A stretch of 26,350 nucleotides of DNA, from contig JBGUOI010000227.1 of the NCBI GenBank assembly GCA_045118075.1, positions 1 through 26,350 of the forward strand, read 5' to 3'. The stretch is from Merdiplasma sp045118075. GTDB taxonomy: Bacteria; Bacillota; Clostridia; Lachnospirales; Lachnospiraceae. A model generated the notes under the pieces. The model was given only the letters and a program-made list of their open reading frames with translations, had not been told where the DNA came from and did no database searches. Position 1 is the first letter of the stretch, and the number at the start of each line of letters is the position of its first letter. Both the position numbers and the translations under genes were made by a program. Below, piece after piece: positions 6,915 to 13,295 of the stretch.

Positions 6915-8036
6915 ATGAAAGAGACAAGGCCTTACCTGCCATGGCAGCTTGCAGAGGATTTCCTGATCGCGGCGTTTGTCGCTGCCGGTGTTCCGAAAGA
7001 GGACGCGGCCATCTGTGCGGATGTGCTTCTTGAGAGTGACCGCAGGGGTATTGAAAGCCATGGGATGAATCGCTTTAAACCGATTTATATTGACCGGATC
7101 GAGGCTGGCATCCAAAATCCTGTCACGGAATACGAGGTGCTGAAAGATACGCCCACCACGCTGGTGGTGGATGCTCATGACGGCATGGGAATGGTTGCGT
7201 CGCATAAAGCGATGACGTCGATCATTGAGAAGGCGAAGACTTACGGCATGGGCATGGCGGCCATTCGCAATTCGACTCATTATGGAATCGCGGGATATTG
7301 GGCGACGATGGCTTCGAAGCAGGGAATGATCGGTATCGCCGGTACGAATGCCAGGCCGTCCATCGCACCGACATTCGGTGTGGAGAATATGCTCGGCACC
7401 AATCCGCTCACGTTCGCGATTCCGACCGATGAGGAGTTCCCGTTCGTGCTCGACTGCGCCACTTCTATTTCACAGCGAGGCAAGATCGAATACTATGCCC
7501 GAAGCGGCAAACCCACTCCGGCCGGCATGGTGATCGGAAGGAACGGTGAAGCGCTCACCGACAGCGAGCAGATCCTGGTCGACCTGACAGAAGGGCGTGC
7601 GGCGCTGGCGCCGCTTGGCGGCATCGGCGAAGACCTGGCCGGATACAAGGGTTACGGATATGCCACCGTGGTGGAGATCTTAAGCGCGGCGCTGCAGGGA
7701 GGATCCTTCCTGAAGATGCTTAACGGCTTTGACGAGAACGGACAGCGCAGGCCTTATCACCTCGGACATTTCTTCATGGTGATCAATCCGGAATTCTTTA
7801 TGGGTACCGAAACGCTGAAGAAGACAGCAGGCGATATCCTGCGCGCGCTTCGCGCGTCACAGAAAGCGCCGGGTGCCGAGCGGATCTATACCGCCGGCGA
7901 GAAAGAGTACCTGGTCTGGCTTGACCGCAAAGACAAGGGCGTGCCGGTCGGTGAGGCCGTACAGAAAGAACTGGTCAGTGTCCGGGATAAGTATCAGCTG
8001 CCGTTTGTTTTCCCGTTCGAGAAGACTGCGTCTTGA
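6915..8036 (+). CDS. Ldh_2-family NAD(P)-dependent oxidoreductase (malate/L-lactate dehydrogenase-like)
   Basis: Cytoplasmic 2-oxoacid reductase or 2-hydroxyacid dehydrogenase of 373 residues, somewhat longer than the usual 330-360. Family motifs are GIESHGMNR (with the conserved histidine), VVDAHDGMGMVASHKAM, the loop IRNSTHYGIAGYWATMA, and the cofactor region MLGTNPLTFAIP followed by FVLDCATSISQRGKIEYYAR. YKGYGYATVVEILSAALQG lies in the C-terminal half. The ATG at 6915 follows GGAAGGAGGA (6902-6911). Members include malate, L-sulfolactate, ureidoglycolate and piperideine/pyrroline-2-carboxylate reductases; which one applies cannot be told. The rhomboid gene follows after 24 bases, perhaps in the same transcript. 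Confidence 0.92.
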   Translation: MKETRPYLPWQLAEDFLIAAFVAAGVPKEDAAICADVLLESDRRGIESHGMNRFKPIYIDRIEAGIQNPVTEYEVLKDTPTTLVVDAHDGMGMVASHKAMTSIIEKAKTYGMGMAAIRNSTHYGIAGYWATMASKQGMIGIAGTNARPSIAPTFGVENMLGTNPLTFAIPTDEEFPFVLDCATSISQRGKIEYYARSGKPTPAGMVIGRNGEALTDSEQILVDLTEGRAALAPLGGIGEDLAGYKGYGYATVVEILSAALQGGSFLKMLNGFDENGQRRPYHLGHFFMVINPEFFMGTETLKKTAGDILRALRASQKAPGAERIYTAGEKEYLVWLDRKDKGVPVGEAVQKELVSVRDKYQLPFVFPFEKTAS

Positions 8037-8060
8037 TACCCGGCGGGAGGCGAATGTGAT

Positions 8061-8678
8061 ATGCTGCAGGAAGCGATCGGATTTCTGCGGTCCAGGCAGA
8101 AAGTAACTTTATTTCTGGCTGCCGCCAATATTGCGGTATTCATCGTGCTGTCCATTATAGGCAATACGCAGGATACCATCTTTATGCTCAGGTACGGCGC
8201 CTGCTATACGCCGCGCATCCTGGCCGGGGACTATTGGCGGCTCTTTACTGCCATGTTCCTGCATTTCGGACTGCCGCATCTTCTCTACAACATGGTCTGC
8301 CTGGTATCGCTCGGCGATCTGCTTGAGAAGTTTGCCGGTCATGTGCGCTTCGCATTGATCTATCTGATCAGCGGCCTGGCAGGCAACCTGCTCACACTCT
8401 ATGCTGAGGTCAGACGGGGCGGTTCCTACGCCGTCAGCGCCGGCGCATCCGGGGCGATCTTCGGAGGAATCGGCAGTCTGATGTGGCTGGTGATCAGCGG
8501 CCGGTTAGTCCACCGGAGAATGCACGTGAGGCGGATGGCTATTCTTGTGGTGCTGATGGTCGCACAGGGATTTATGGAGGCAGGGACAAACAATATTGCG
8601 CATATCGGCGGCCTGGCAGCAGGATTTTTGCTGGCCGTTGTGATGTTTCCGCCGCGGCGAAAAGCCGCAGCCGGTTAA
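8061..8678 (+). CDS. Rhomboid-family intramembrane serine protease
   Basis: Membrane-embedded serine protease of 205 residues cleaving transmembrane substrates. Six hydrophobic segments are apparent. The catalytic serine lies in GASGAIFG (Ser130) and the catalytic histidine in AHIGGLAAG (His181). The accessory HLLYN (His73, Asn77) follows WRLFTAMFLHFG, the standard second helix and loop. Both members of the Ser-His dyad are present, so it should be active. The start at 8061 is preceded by GGGAGG (8045-8050). The tail RRKAAAG is short and cytoplasmic. The HIT-family gene starts 17 bases after its stop. Substrate unknown. Confidence 0.93.
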   Translation: MLQEAIGFLRSRQKVTLFLAAANIAVFIVLSIIGNTQDTIFMLRYGACYTPRILAGDYWRLFTAMFLHFGLPHLLYNMVCLVSLGDLLEKFAGHVRFALIYLISGLAGNLLTLYAEVRRGGSYAVSAGASGAIFGGIGSLMWLVISGRLVHRRMHVRRMAILVVLMVAQGFMEAGTNNIAHIGGLAAGFLLAVVMFPPRRKAAAG

Positions 8679-8695
8679 AAGAGGAGGTAATTAAA

Positions 8696-9100
8696 TTGAG
8701 AGACGACAACTGTATTTTCTGCAAGATCGCAAACGGAGAGATCCCTTCGGCGACGCTGTATGAGGACGAGGATTTCCGGGTCATTATGGATCTTAACCCG
8801 GCCGCAAAAGGCCACAGCCTGATCATTCCCAAGGAGCATGCGGCAAACCTGTTTGAACTGCCGGATGAAATCGCGGCCAAAGTGCTGCCGCTGGCAAAAA
8901 AGATCAGCGCGAAGCTGTATGAGGGATTTGGCTGCGACGGGTTCAACGTGGTACAGAATAACGGCGAGTGTGCCGGCCAGACAGTCTTCCATTTCCATAC
9001 ACACTTAATTCCCCGCTATAAAGGAGACACGGTGAGCGTGAAATGGATTCCGGGAAAACTTTCCGAAGAAGACGTGGAGAAGGCGAAGGGATTGTTCTGA
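8696..9100 (+). CDS. HIT-family nucleotide-binding hydrolase (Hint-like)
   Basis: Cytoplasmic purine nucleotide phosphoramidase or hydrolase of 134 residues. The start is a TTG at 8696, chosen because GGAGGT (8683-8688) sits seven bases ahead and the protein then begins MRDDNCIFCKI, exactly as in the family; a longer open frame upstream overlaps the rhomboid gene and is not credible. The histidine triad is HFHTH (His99, 101, 103) in TVFHFHTHLIPR. Cys6 and Cys9 with His48 and His99 match the zinc site of many bacterial members. FNVVQNNGECAGQ is the conserved loop before the triad. It ends beside a small hairpin repeat and a strong terminator. Confidence 0.93.
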   Translation: MRDDNCIFCKIANGEIPSATLYEDEDFRVIMDLNPAAKGHSLIIPKEHAANLFELPDEIAAKVLPLAKKISAKLYEGFGCDGFNVVQNNGECAGQTVFHFHTHLIPRYKGDTVSVKWIPGKLSEEDVEKAKGLF

Positions 9101-9106
9101 AGAATG

Positions 9107-9129
9107 TGGCAGAGGACGGTTCTCTGCCA
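9107..9129 (+). repeat. Small hairpin repeat, copy 3, just after the HIT gene
   Basis: Twenty-three bases centred on G9118 fold over 11 consecutive pairs with a single G.U. The core AGGACGGTTCTCT matches the repeats at 4976-5004 and, inverted, 5211-5239. It starts seven bases after the HIT stop codon and precedes the true terminator. A further perfect dyad, CTGCCGGCAG, follows at 9132-9141. Confidence 0.7.
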
Positions 9130-9149
9130 GGCTGCCGGCAGTCCGGCAA

Positions 9150-9192
9150 GCAGACGCAATTCGGGAAATTAGCCCGATGCGTCTGCTTTTTT
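9150..9192 (+). terminator. Intrinsic terminator of the HIT gene transcript
   Basis: Stem GCAGACGCA (9150-9158) with TGCGTCTGC (9178-9186), an inner CGGG/CCCG, then six T (9187-9192). Strong and oriented for + strand transcripts. Confidence 0.88.
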
Positions 9193-9227
9193 AGATTATC
9201 CAGGGCTTATTTCAAACCGGAGGAACG

Positions 9228-9269
9228 AAAAAAGCAGACGCATCGGCGTAAAAACCGATGTGCGTCTGC
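9228..9269 (-). terminator. Intrinsic terminator of murG, sharing its stem with the neighbouring terminator
   Basis: GCAGACGCATCGG (9234-9246) pairs with CCGATGTGCGTCTGC (9255-9269), with a two-base bulge. On the minus strand it runs into six T (complement of 9228-9233). The GCAGACGCA arm is the same as in the + strand terminator at 9150-9192. Confidence 0.88.
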
Positions 9270-9308
9270 TTTCCGGAGCCGGCAGCGGTCTGCCGCAGTT
9301 GTCTTCTG

Positions 9309-10376
9309 TCACGCCTTTGCATGTTTTTCTATCAATTCGATGATCGTGTCCACGCCGCTTCCGGCATTGCTTTCTTCCATTGCGCTGATATAGGACTGCC
9401 GCTCATCGTACAGGCTTATGACCTGCTCGGTCAGTACCTGCGGGGTGATGTCTTCTTCCTGCAGGACTTTTGCAAAGCCCTGCTTTTTGAATGACTCGGC
9501 GTTCAGCAGCTGATCGCCGCGGCTGGCCGCTGCAGGCAGCGGGATGAGCAGCATGGGCTTATGCAGCGCCAGAAGTTCGCAGATCACGTTGGCACCGGCC
9601 CTGGAGATGACCAGGTCTGAAAGTGCATAAAGATCCGGCAGTTCTTTGCCGATGTATTCATACTGCACATAGCCCGGTGTGCCGGTCAGGGACTCGTCCA
9701 GGTTTCCTTTTCCGCAAAGGTGAACGATATCGAATTTGTCCAGCAGCTGAGGCAGGGCACTGCGAACCGCGTTATTTACGGCGACTGAGCCGAGGCTCCC
9801 GCCGATGATCATTAAAACGGGCTTTTGCCCCGAAAGGCCGGTGAAAGAGAGTGCAGCGGCGCGGTCTCCCGAAAGAAGTTCCGACCGGATGGGCGATCCG
9901 GTAAGGACCGCCTTTTTGGCAGGCAGAAGCGAAAGCGTCTCCGGAAAATTGCAGCAGATCACATCGGCACCGGAGAAGGACAGCTTGTTTGCCAGGCCGG
10001 GCGTCATATCAGACTCATGGATGATCACCGGGATGCGAAGCGCATGCGCGGCGCGCACGACCGGAACGGAGACGTAGCCTCCTTTGGAAAAAACGATATC
10101 CGGCCTGATCTTCCGAAGCAGTCTTCTTGCCTGTCCGAACCCATGAATCACACGCAGGGGATCGGTAAAATTCTGGAGATCAAAGTAGCGGCGCAGCTTA
10201 CCGGTAGATATGCCGTAATACGGGACATTCTGCTCCTCGATCAGATCCTTTTCCATCCCCTCATAGGAGCCGATATAGTACAGCTCGTAGCCGCGCTCCC
10301 TGAGCTTTCCGAAAAGAGCGATATTAGGTGTGACATGGCCGGCGGTTCCTCCGCCGGTCAGGACGATCTTTTTCAT
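9309..10376 (-). CDS. murG: UDP-N-acetylglucosamine:undecaprenyl-PP-MurNAc-pentapeptide transferase MurG
   Basis: Peripheral membrane glycosyltransferase that converts lipid I to lipid II in peptidoglycan synthesis. The protein is 355 residues, the usual length. The N-terminal nucleotide-type loop is TGGGTAGHVTP (residues 7-17), with KLRRYFD and FSKGGYVSVP in the acceptor domain and HESDMTPGLANKLS in the linker. The C-terminal half has IIGGSLGSVAVN, the donor-binding SRAGANVICELLALHKPMLLIPLP, and SRGDQLLNAESF. The ATG at 10376 follows AAGGAGAG on its strand; an in-frame ATG 22 codons upstream would run through that site. It stands alone, away from any division/cell-wall cluster, divergent from modA. 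Catalytic motifs are intact. Confidence 0.95.
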   Translation of the reverse strand: MKKIVLTGGGTAGHVTPNIALFGKLRERGYELYYIGSYEGMEKDLIEEQNVPYYGISTGKLRRYFDLQNFTDPLRVIHGFGQARRLLRKIRPDIVFSKGGYVSVPVVRAAHALRIPVIIHESDMTPGLANKLSFSGADVICCNFPETLSLLPAKKAVLTGSPIRSELLSGDRAAALSFTGLSGQKPVLMIIGGSLGSVAVNNAVRSALPQLLDKFDIVHLCGKGNLDESLTGTPGYVQYEYIGKELPDLYALSDLVISRAGANVICELLALHKPMLLIPLPAAASRGDQLLNAESFKKQGFAKVLQEEDITPQVLTEQVISLYDERQSYISAMEESNAGSGVDTIIELIEKHAKA

Positions 10377-10557
10377 GATTTTCTCTCCTTGACTGGTTTG
10401 ACGGGCTAAGCAGTGGACTTTTCCCAAATTCTCTTTTATCATGTTCTGAGGGGAAGTGCAAGGTCACAGCACTTTCCTTCTCCCGGATATGACCGCGTAA
10501 ATCGCGTTCATATAAATTATACCTCCCTGAAAGACGGGAAGAAAAGGAGACAGAAAC
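10377..10557. promoter_or_regulatory. Divergent intergenic region between murG and modA
   Basis: It holds the control signals of both genes. TATAATTTATA read on the minus strand (10511-10521) is an inverted repeat containing a perfect TATAAT for murG, but the -35 at 17 bases is poor. A dyad GGGAAGTGC..GCACTTTCC (10451-10475) lies in the murG leader. The modA ribosome site is AAGGAGA (10544-10550). No molybdenum-cofactor riboswitch or clear ModE box was recognised. Confidence 0.35.
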
Positions 10558-11397
10558 ATGAGAAAACAAAGAAGAACCAGGGTACTTATCCCGGCGCTGG
10601 TGCTTGCACTGGCGTTTGGACTGACAGCGCATGCCTCGGAGGGCGGAGCGCAGGCAAAGAAGGAGATCATCGTCTTTGCCGCGGCTTCCATGACCGAGAC
10701 GCTTACGAAGATCTGCAATCTTTATAAGGAAGTGGACCCGGATGTGTCGGTCATCTGCAATTTCGATTCGTCCGGAACGCTGAAGACACAGATCGAGGAA
10801 GGTGCGGACTGCGATATCTTTATTTCTGCTGCCCCCAAGCAGATGGATGGACTGGATATCACCGCACCGGAAGAAGCCAATCCCGACAAGCTTGATTTTG
10901 TGGATTCCGATACCCGGCTGGACCTGCTTGAGAATGAAGTGACACTGGTGGTTCCGGAAGGAAATCCGAAGGAGATCAAATCCTTTGACGGACTTGCCGG
11001 GGCTTTGAAGGAGGGAAATATCCTGATGGCGATGGGCAACGCTGATGTCCCGGTCGGCCAGTACACGCAGAAGATCCTGGCCTGGTATGACCTCGATGAG
11101 GAAGAACTGGCGGCAAACGGCGTACTGACCTACGGAACCAATGTGAAAGAAGTGACCACCCAGGTAGCGGAAGGCAGTGTGGACTGCGGCGTCGTTTACT
11201 GCACGGACGCTTTTTCCGCGGGACTGGAAGTGGTGGACAAAGCCACGCCCGAAATGTGCGGACAGGTCATCTATCCGGCAGCCGTGCTGAAGACCGCGGT
11301 TTCTCCCGACGAGGCGAAAGCTTTTCTGGAGTACCTTACCGGACCGGAAGCATCCGCTGTTTTTGAAGAGGTAGGCTTTAGCGCCTTGAATAAGTAA
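10558..11397 (+). CDS. modA: Molybdate ABC transporter substrate-binding protein ModA
   Basis: Extracytoplasmic molybdate (or tungstate) receptor of 279 residues. Residues 1-26 are a signal peptide with an arginine-rich start and cleavage after LTAHA; no lipobox cysteine is present. The mature part opens with the family hallmark IIVFAAASMTETL, then FDSSGTLKTQIEEGADCDIFISA, which builds the oxyanion site, ALLLVVPEG-type strand (EVTLVVPEGNP), and later ANADVPVGQYTQ-like GNADVPVGQYTQKIL and DCGVVYCTDAF. The C-terminus has KTAVSPDEAKAFLEYLTGPEA. modB and modC follow on the same strand. An attenuator-like hairpin separates it from modB. Confidence 0.93.
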   Translation: MRKQRRTRVLIPALVLALAFGLTAHASEGGAQAKKEIIVFAAASMTETLTKICNLYKEVDPDVSVICNFDSSGTLKTQIEEGADCDIFISAAPKQMDGLDITAPEEANPDKLDFVDSDTRLDLLENEVTLVVPEGNPKEIKSFDGLAGALKEGNILMAMGNADVPVGQYTQKILAWYDLDEEELAANGVLTYGTNVKEVTTQVAEGSVDCGVVYCTDAFSAGLEVVDKATPEMCGQVIYPAAVLKTAVSPDEAKAFLEYLTGPEASAVFEEVGFSALNK

Positions 11398-11405
11398 ACT
11401 GCGCC

Positions 11406-11428
11406 GGGGAGCAGAACGCTCCCCTTTT
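11406..11428 (+). terminator. Terminator-like hairpin between modA and modB (probable attenuator)
   Basis: GGGGAGC (11406-11412) pairs with GCTCCCC (11418-11424) across a 5-base loop, followed by TTTT. It lies inside the modABC operon, eight bases past the modA stop, and probably lets only part of the transcription reach modBC, or protects modA mRNA. The T-run is short, so readthrough is expected. Confidence 0.6.
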
Positions 11429-11441
11429 CAAAAGGAATCTT

Positions 11442-12116
11442 ATGAATATGGATTGGTTTCCGCTTTTGAATTCCCTGCGGATCGCAGCCATCAGCTGTGT
11501 GCTGGTGTTTTTCCTGGGGATCTTTTTCGCTTATTACGCAGCTGCCTTTCCCGGGGCAGTCAAGGGCATCCTGGATGTGATCTTTACGCTGCCGATGGTG
11601 CTGCCTCCGACGGTCTGCGGCTATTTTCTGCTGAGGATCTTCGGGCTTCGCCGGCCGCTTGGCATATGGCTTGCACAGCATGGGATCCGTTTTGTCATGA
11701 CATGGCCCGGAGGTGTGCTGGCCGCATCGGTGGTGGCTTTCCCGCTGATGTACCGGACAGCCCGCGGCGCTTTCGAGAGCTTTGACAAGAACCTGGCCTA
11801 TGCCGGACAGACACTGGGATTGTCCAACACCTATATTTTCTGGCGCATCCGTATGCCTGCCTGCCGCCAGGGGATTTTGGCGGGAGCCGTGCTGGCTTTT
11901 GCCCGGGCGCTGGGAGAGTACGGGGCGACCAGCATGCTGATCGGCTATACTCCAGGTCGGACCGCCACCATCTCCACCACGGTCTACCAGCTGTGGAGAA
12001 CGAATGACGAGCGCGGAGCATTCTTCTGGGTGATGATCAATCTGGCCATCTCTACTGTGGTACTTCTGGCGGTAAACATGCTGGAGCGTCCGCAAAAGAA
12101 GGAGGTGCGCCCATGA
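11442..12116 (+). CDS. modB: Molybdate ABC transporter permease ModB
   Basis: Integral membrane permease of 224 residues, the usual ModB length, forming the dimeric channel of the molybdate importer. Landmarks are NSLRIAAISCVLVFFLG in the first helix, TLPMVLPPTVCGYFLL, and the ATPase-contact loop AGQTLGLSNTYIFWRIRMP followed by AFARALGEYGATSMLIGYTPGRT. The ATG at 11442 follows AAAGGAA (11431-11437); a second ATG at 11448 is also possible. The stop overlaps the modC start by four bases (ATGA), indicating translational coupling. Confidence 0.94.
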   Translation: MNMDWFPLLNSLRIAAISCVLVFFLGIFFAYYAAAFPGAVKGILDVIFTLPMVLPPTVCGYFLLRIFGLRRPLGIWLAQHGIRFVMTWPGGVLAASVVAFPLMYRTARGAFESFDKNLAYAGQTLGLSNTYIFWRIRMPACRQGILAGAVLAFARALGEYGATSMLIGYTPGRTATISTTVYQLWRTNDERGAFFWVMINLAISTVVLLAVNMLERPQKKEVRP

Positions 12117-13156
12117 GCCTGATCGTTGACATCCGAAAAGACCTCGGTGATTTTCACCTGAAGGCCTCCTTTGAAGCCGTAAACGGGATCACCGGCTTGC
12201 TTGGCGCGTCCGGGAGCGGCAAAAGCCTGACATTAAAATGTATTGCAGGCATCGAAAGACCGGATGAAGGACACATCGAACTGAACGGGAGAGTACTGTT
12301 CGATTCAAGGCAGAAGATCGATCTTCCGCCTCAGAAGCGCAGCGTGGGATATCTTTTCCAGAATTACGCCCTTTTCCCGAATATGACACTCAGGCAGAAC
12401 ATCCTGTGCGGACTGCATCGGGAAAAAGATCGTCAGAAGAAAGAAAAAGCCCTGAAAGACCTGATCTGCATGATGCATCTGGAAGGACTTGAAGACTACA
12501 GGCCTCACCAGCTCTCCGGCGGGCAGCAGCAGCGCGGTGCGCTGGCGAGGATCCTGGCCAGCCGCCCCGAGGTGCTTTTGCTGGATGAGCCCTTTTCCTC
12601 GCTCGATGCCCATCTGCGGGATTCTTTGAAGATCGAACTGCGGGACCTTCTACTGGGATACGGAAAGGAAGTGCTGATGGTCACGCACAGCCGCGACGAG
12701 GCCTATAACATGAGCAGCGTCGTCGGGGTGATGGATGAAGGGCGGCTGCTTGCCATAAAGCCGACAAAAAAGCTTTTTGCCGATCCCGGGAGCGTGGCGG
12801 CGGCCAGGATCACGGGCTGCAAGAATATCGCCTCCGCCCGGAAGGTATCCGCATTCGAGGTGGAAGTGCCGGAATGGGGTATCCGGCTGAAGACTTCAAA
12901 AGAGATCCGCGACGGACTGAAAGCGGTGGGGCTTAGAGCCCATTATTTCAATGCGGGTGCGCCTCACAACCGTTACCGGGTGATCATGGCTGATGAGATG
13001 GAAGAGCCTTTCGAGACGATCATCCGGTTCCGATACGAAAACCAGGCGGAAGGCAGTGCGCCGCTGTGGTGGAGGCTGGGAAAAGACAGAAGACCGGCTG
13101 AGTTTCCGGAGGAACTGGGGATTGCGCCGGCGAATGTGCTGCTTCTATACGAATGA
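12113..13156 (+). CDS. modC: Molybdate ABC transporter ATP-binding protein ModC
   Basis: Cytoplasmic ATPase of 347 residues powering ModB. Walker A is GASGSGKS (31-38), the Q-loop region reads GYLFQNYALFPNMT, the signature LSGGQQQR starts near residue 134, Walker B is LLLDEPFSSLD, and the switch histidine is in VTHSRDEA. The last 110 residues form a regulatory extension; the end (IRFRYEN, LWWRLGKD, NVLLLYE) resembles a TOBE-type molybdate-binding domain but is diverged. It starts within the modB stop. A long hairpin without a T-run follows the gene. Confidence 0.93.
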   Translation: MSLIVDIRKDLGDFHLKASFEAVNGITGLLGASGSGKSLTLKCIAGIERPDEGHIELNGRVLFDSRQKIDLPPQKRSVGYLFQNYALFPNMTLRQNILCGLHREKDRQKKEKALKDLICMMHLEGLEDYRPHQLSGGQQQRGALARILASRPEVLLLDEPFSSLDAHLRDSLKIELRDLLLGYGKEVLMVTHSRDEAYNMSSVVGVMDEGRLLAIKPTKKLFADPGSVAAARITGCKNIASARKVSAFEVEVPEWGIRLKTSKEIRDGLKAVGLRAHYFNAGAPHNRYRVIMADEMEEPFETIIRFRYENQAEGSAPLWWRLGKDRRPAEFPEELGIAPANVLLLYE

Positions 13157-13169
13157 AAATTTTCAAACT

Positions 13170-13210
13170 CAAGCCGGGTAAAGTGTTCAGCATCCACTTT
13201 GCCCGGCTTG
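13170..13210. terminator. 16-bp hairpin after modC, no T-run
   Basis: CAAGCCGGGTAAAGTG (13170-13185) pairs with CACTTTGCCCGGCTTG (13195-13210) with a single G.U and a 9-base loop. The following bases (CATCGTGACAT) are not T-rich, so it may be a processing or stability hairpin, or a weak terminator separating modC from the next promoter. Confidence 0.55.
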
Positions 13211-13232
13211 CATCGTGACATCGTGTCTCAAA

Positions 13233-13261
13233 TTGAAATCTTATAGAAATGTGTGTATAAT
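13233..13261 (+). promoter_or_regulatory. Sigma-A-type promoter ahead of the nine-gene run
   Basis: TTGAAA (13233-13238), a spacer of exactly 17 bases and a perfect TATAAT (13256-13261). It lies 34 bases before the ATG of the metallo-hydrolase gene. This is the clearest promoter in the window. Confidence 0.8.
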
Positions 13262-13295
13262 AAACTCCAAATGTGCACACGGAAGGAGCGACATC

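Noticed and set aside
8483..8695. N-terminal extension of the HIT protein
   Set aside because: It overlaps the rhomboid gene in another frame, and the TTG at 8696 has an ideal ribosome site and gives the family N-terminus.
10377..10442. Longer MurG start 22 codons upstream
   Set aside because: The extension runs through the AAGGAGAG site of the ATG at 10376, and MurG proteins begin at MKKIVLTGGGTAGH.
10377..10557. Molybdenum-cofactor riboswitch or ModE operator ahead of modA
   Set aside because: Only a short AT-rich dyad was seen; no conserved riboswitch core or convincing ModE half-sites could be aligned by eye.
13215..13295. Longer start of the metallo-hydrolase
   Set aside because: This ATG lies upstream of the promoter at 13233-13261, and the family N-terminus matches the ATG at 13296.
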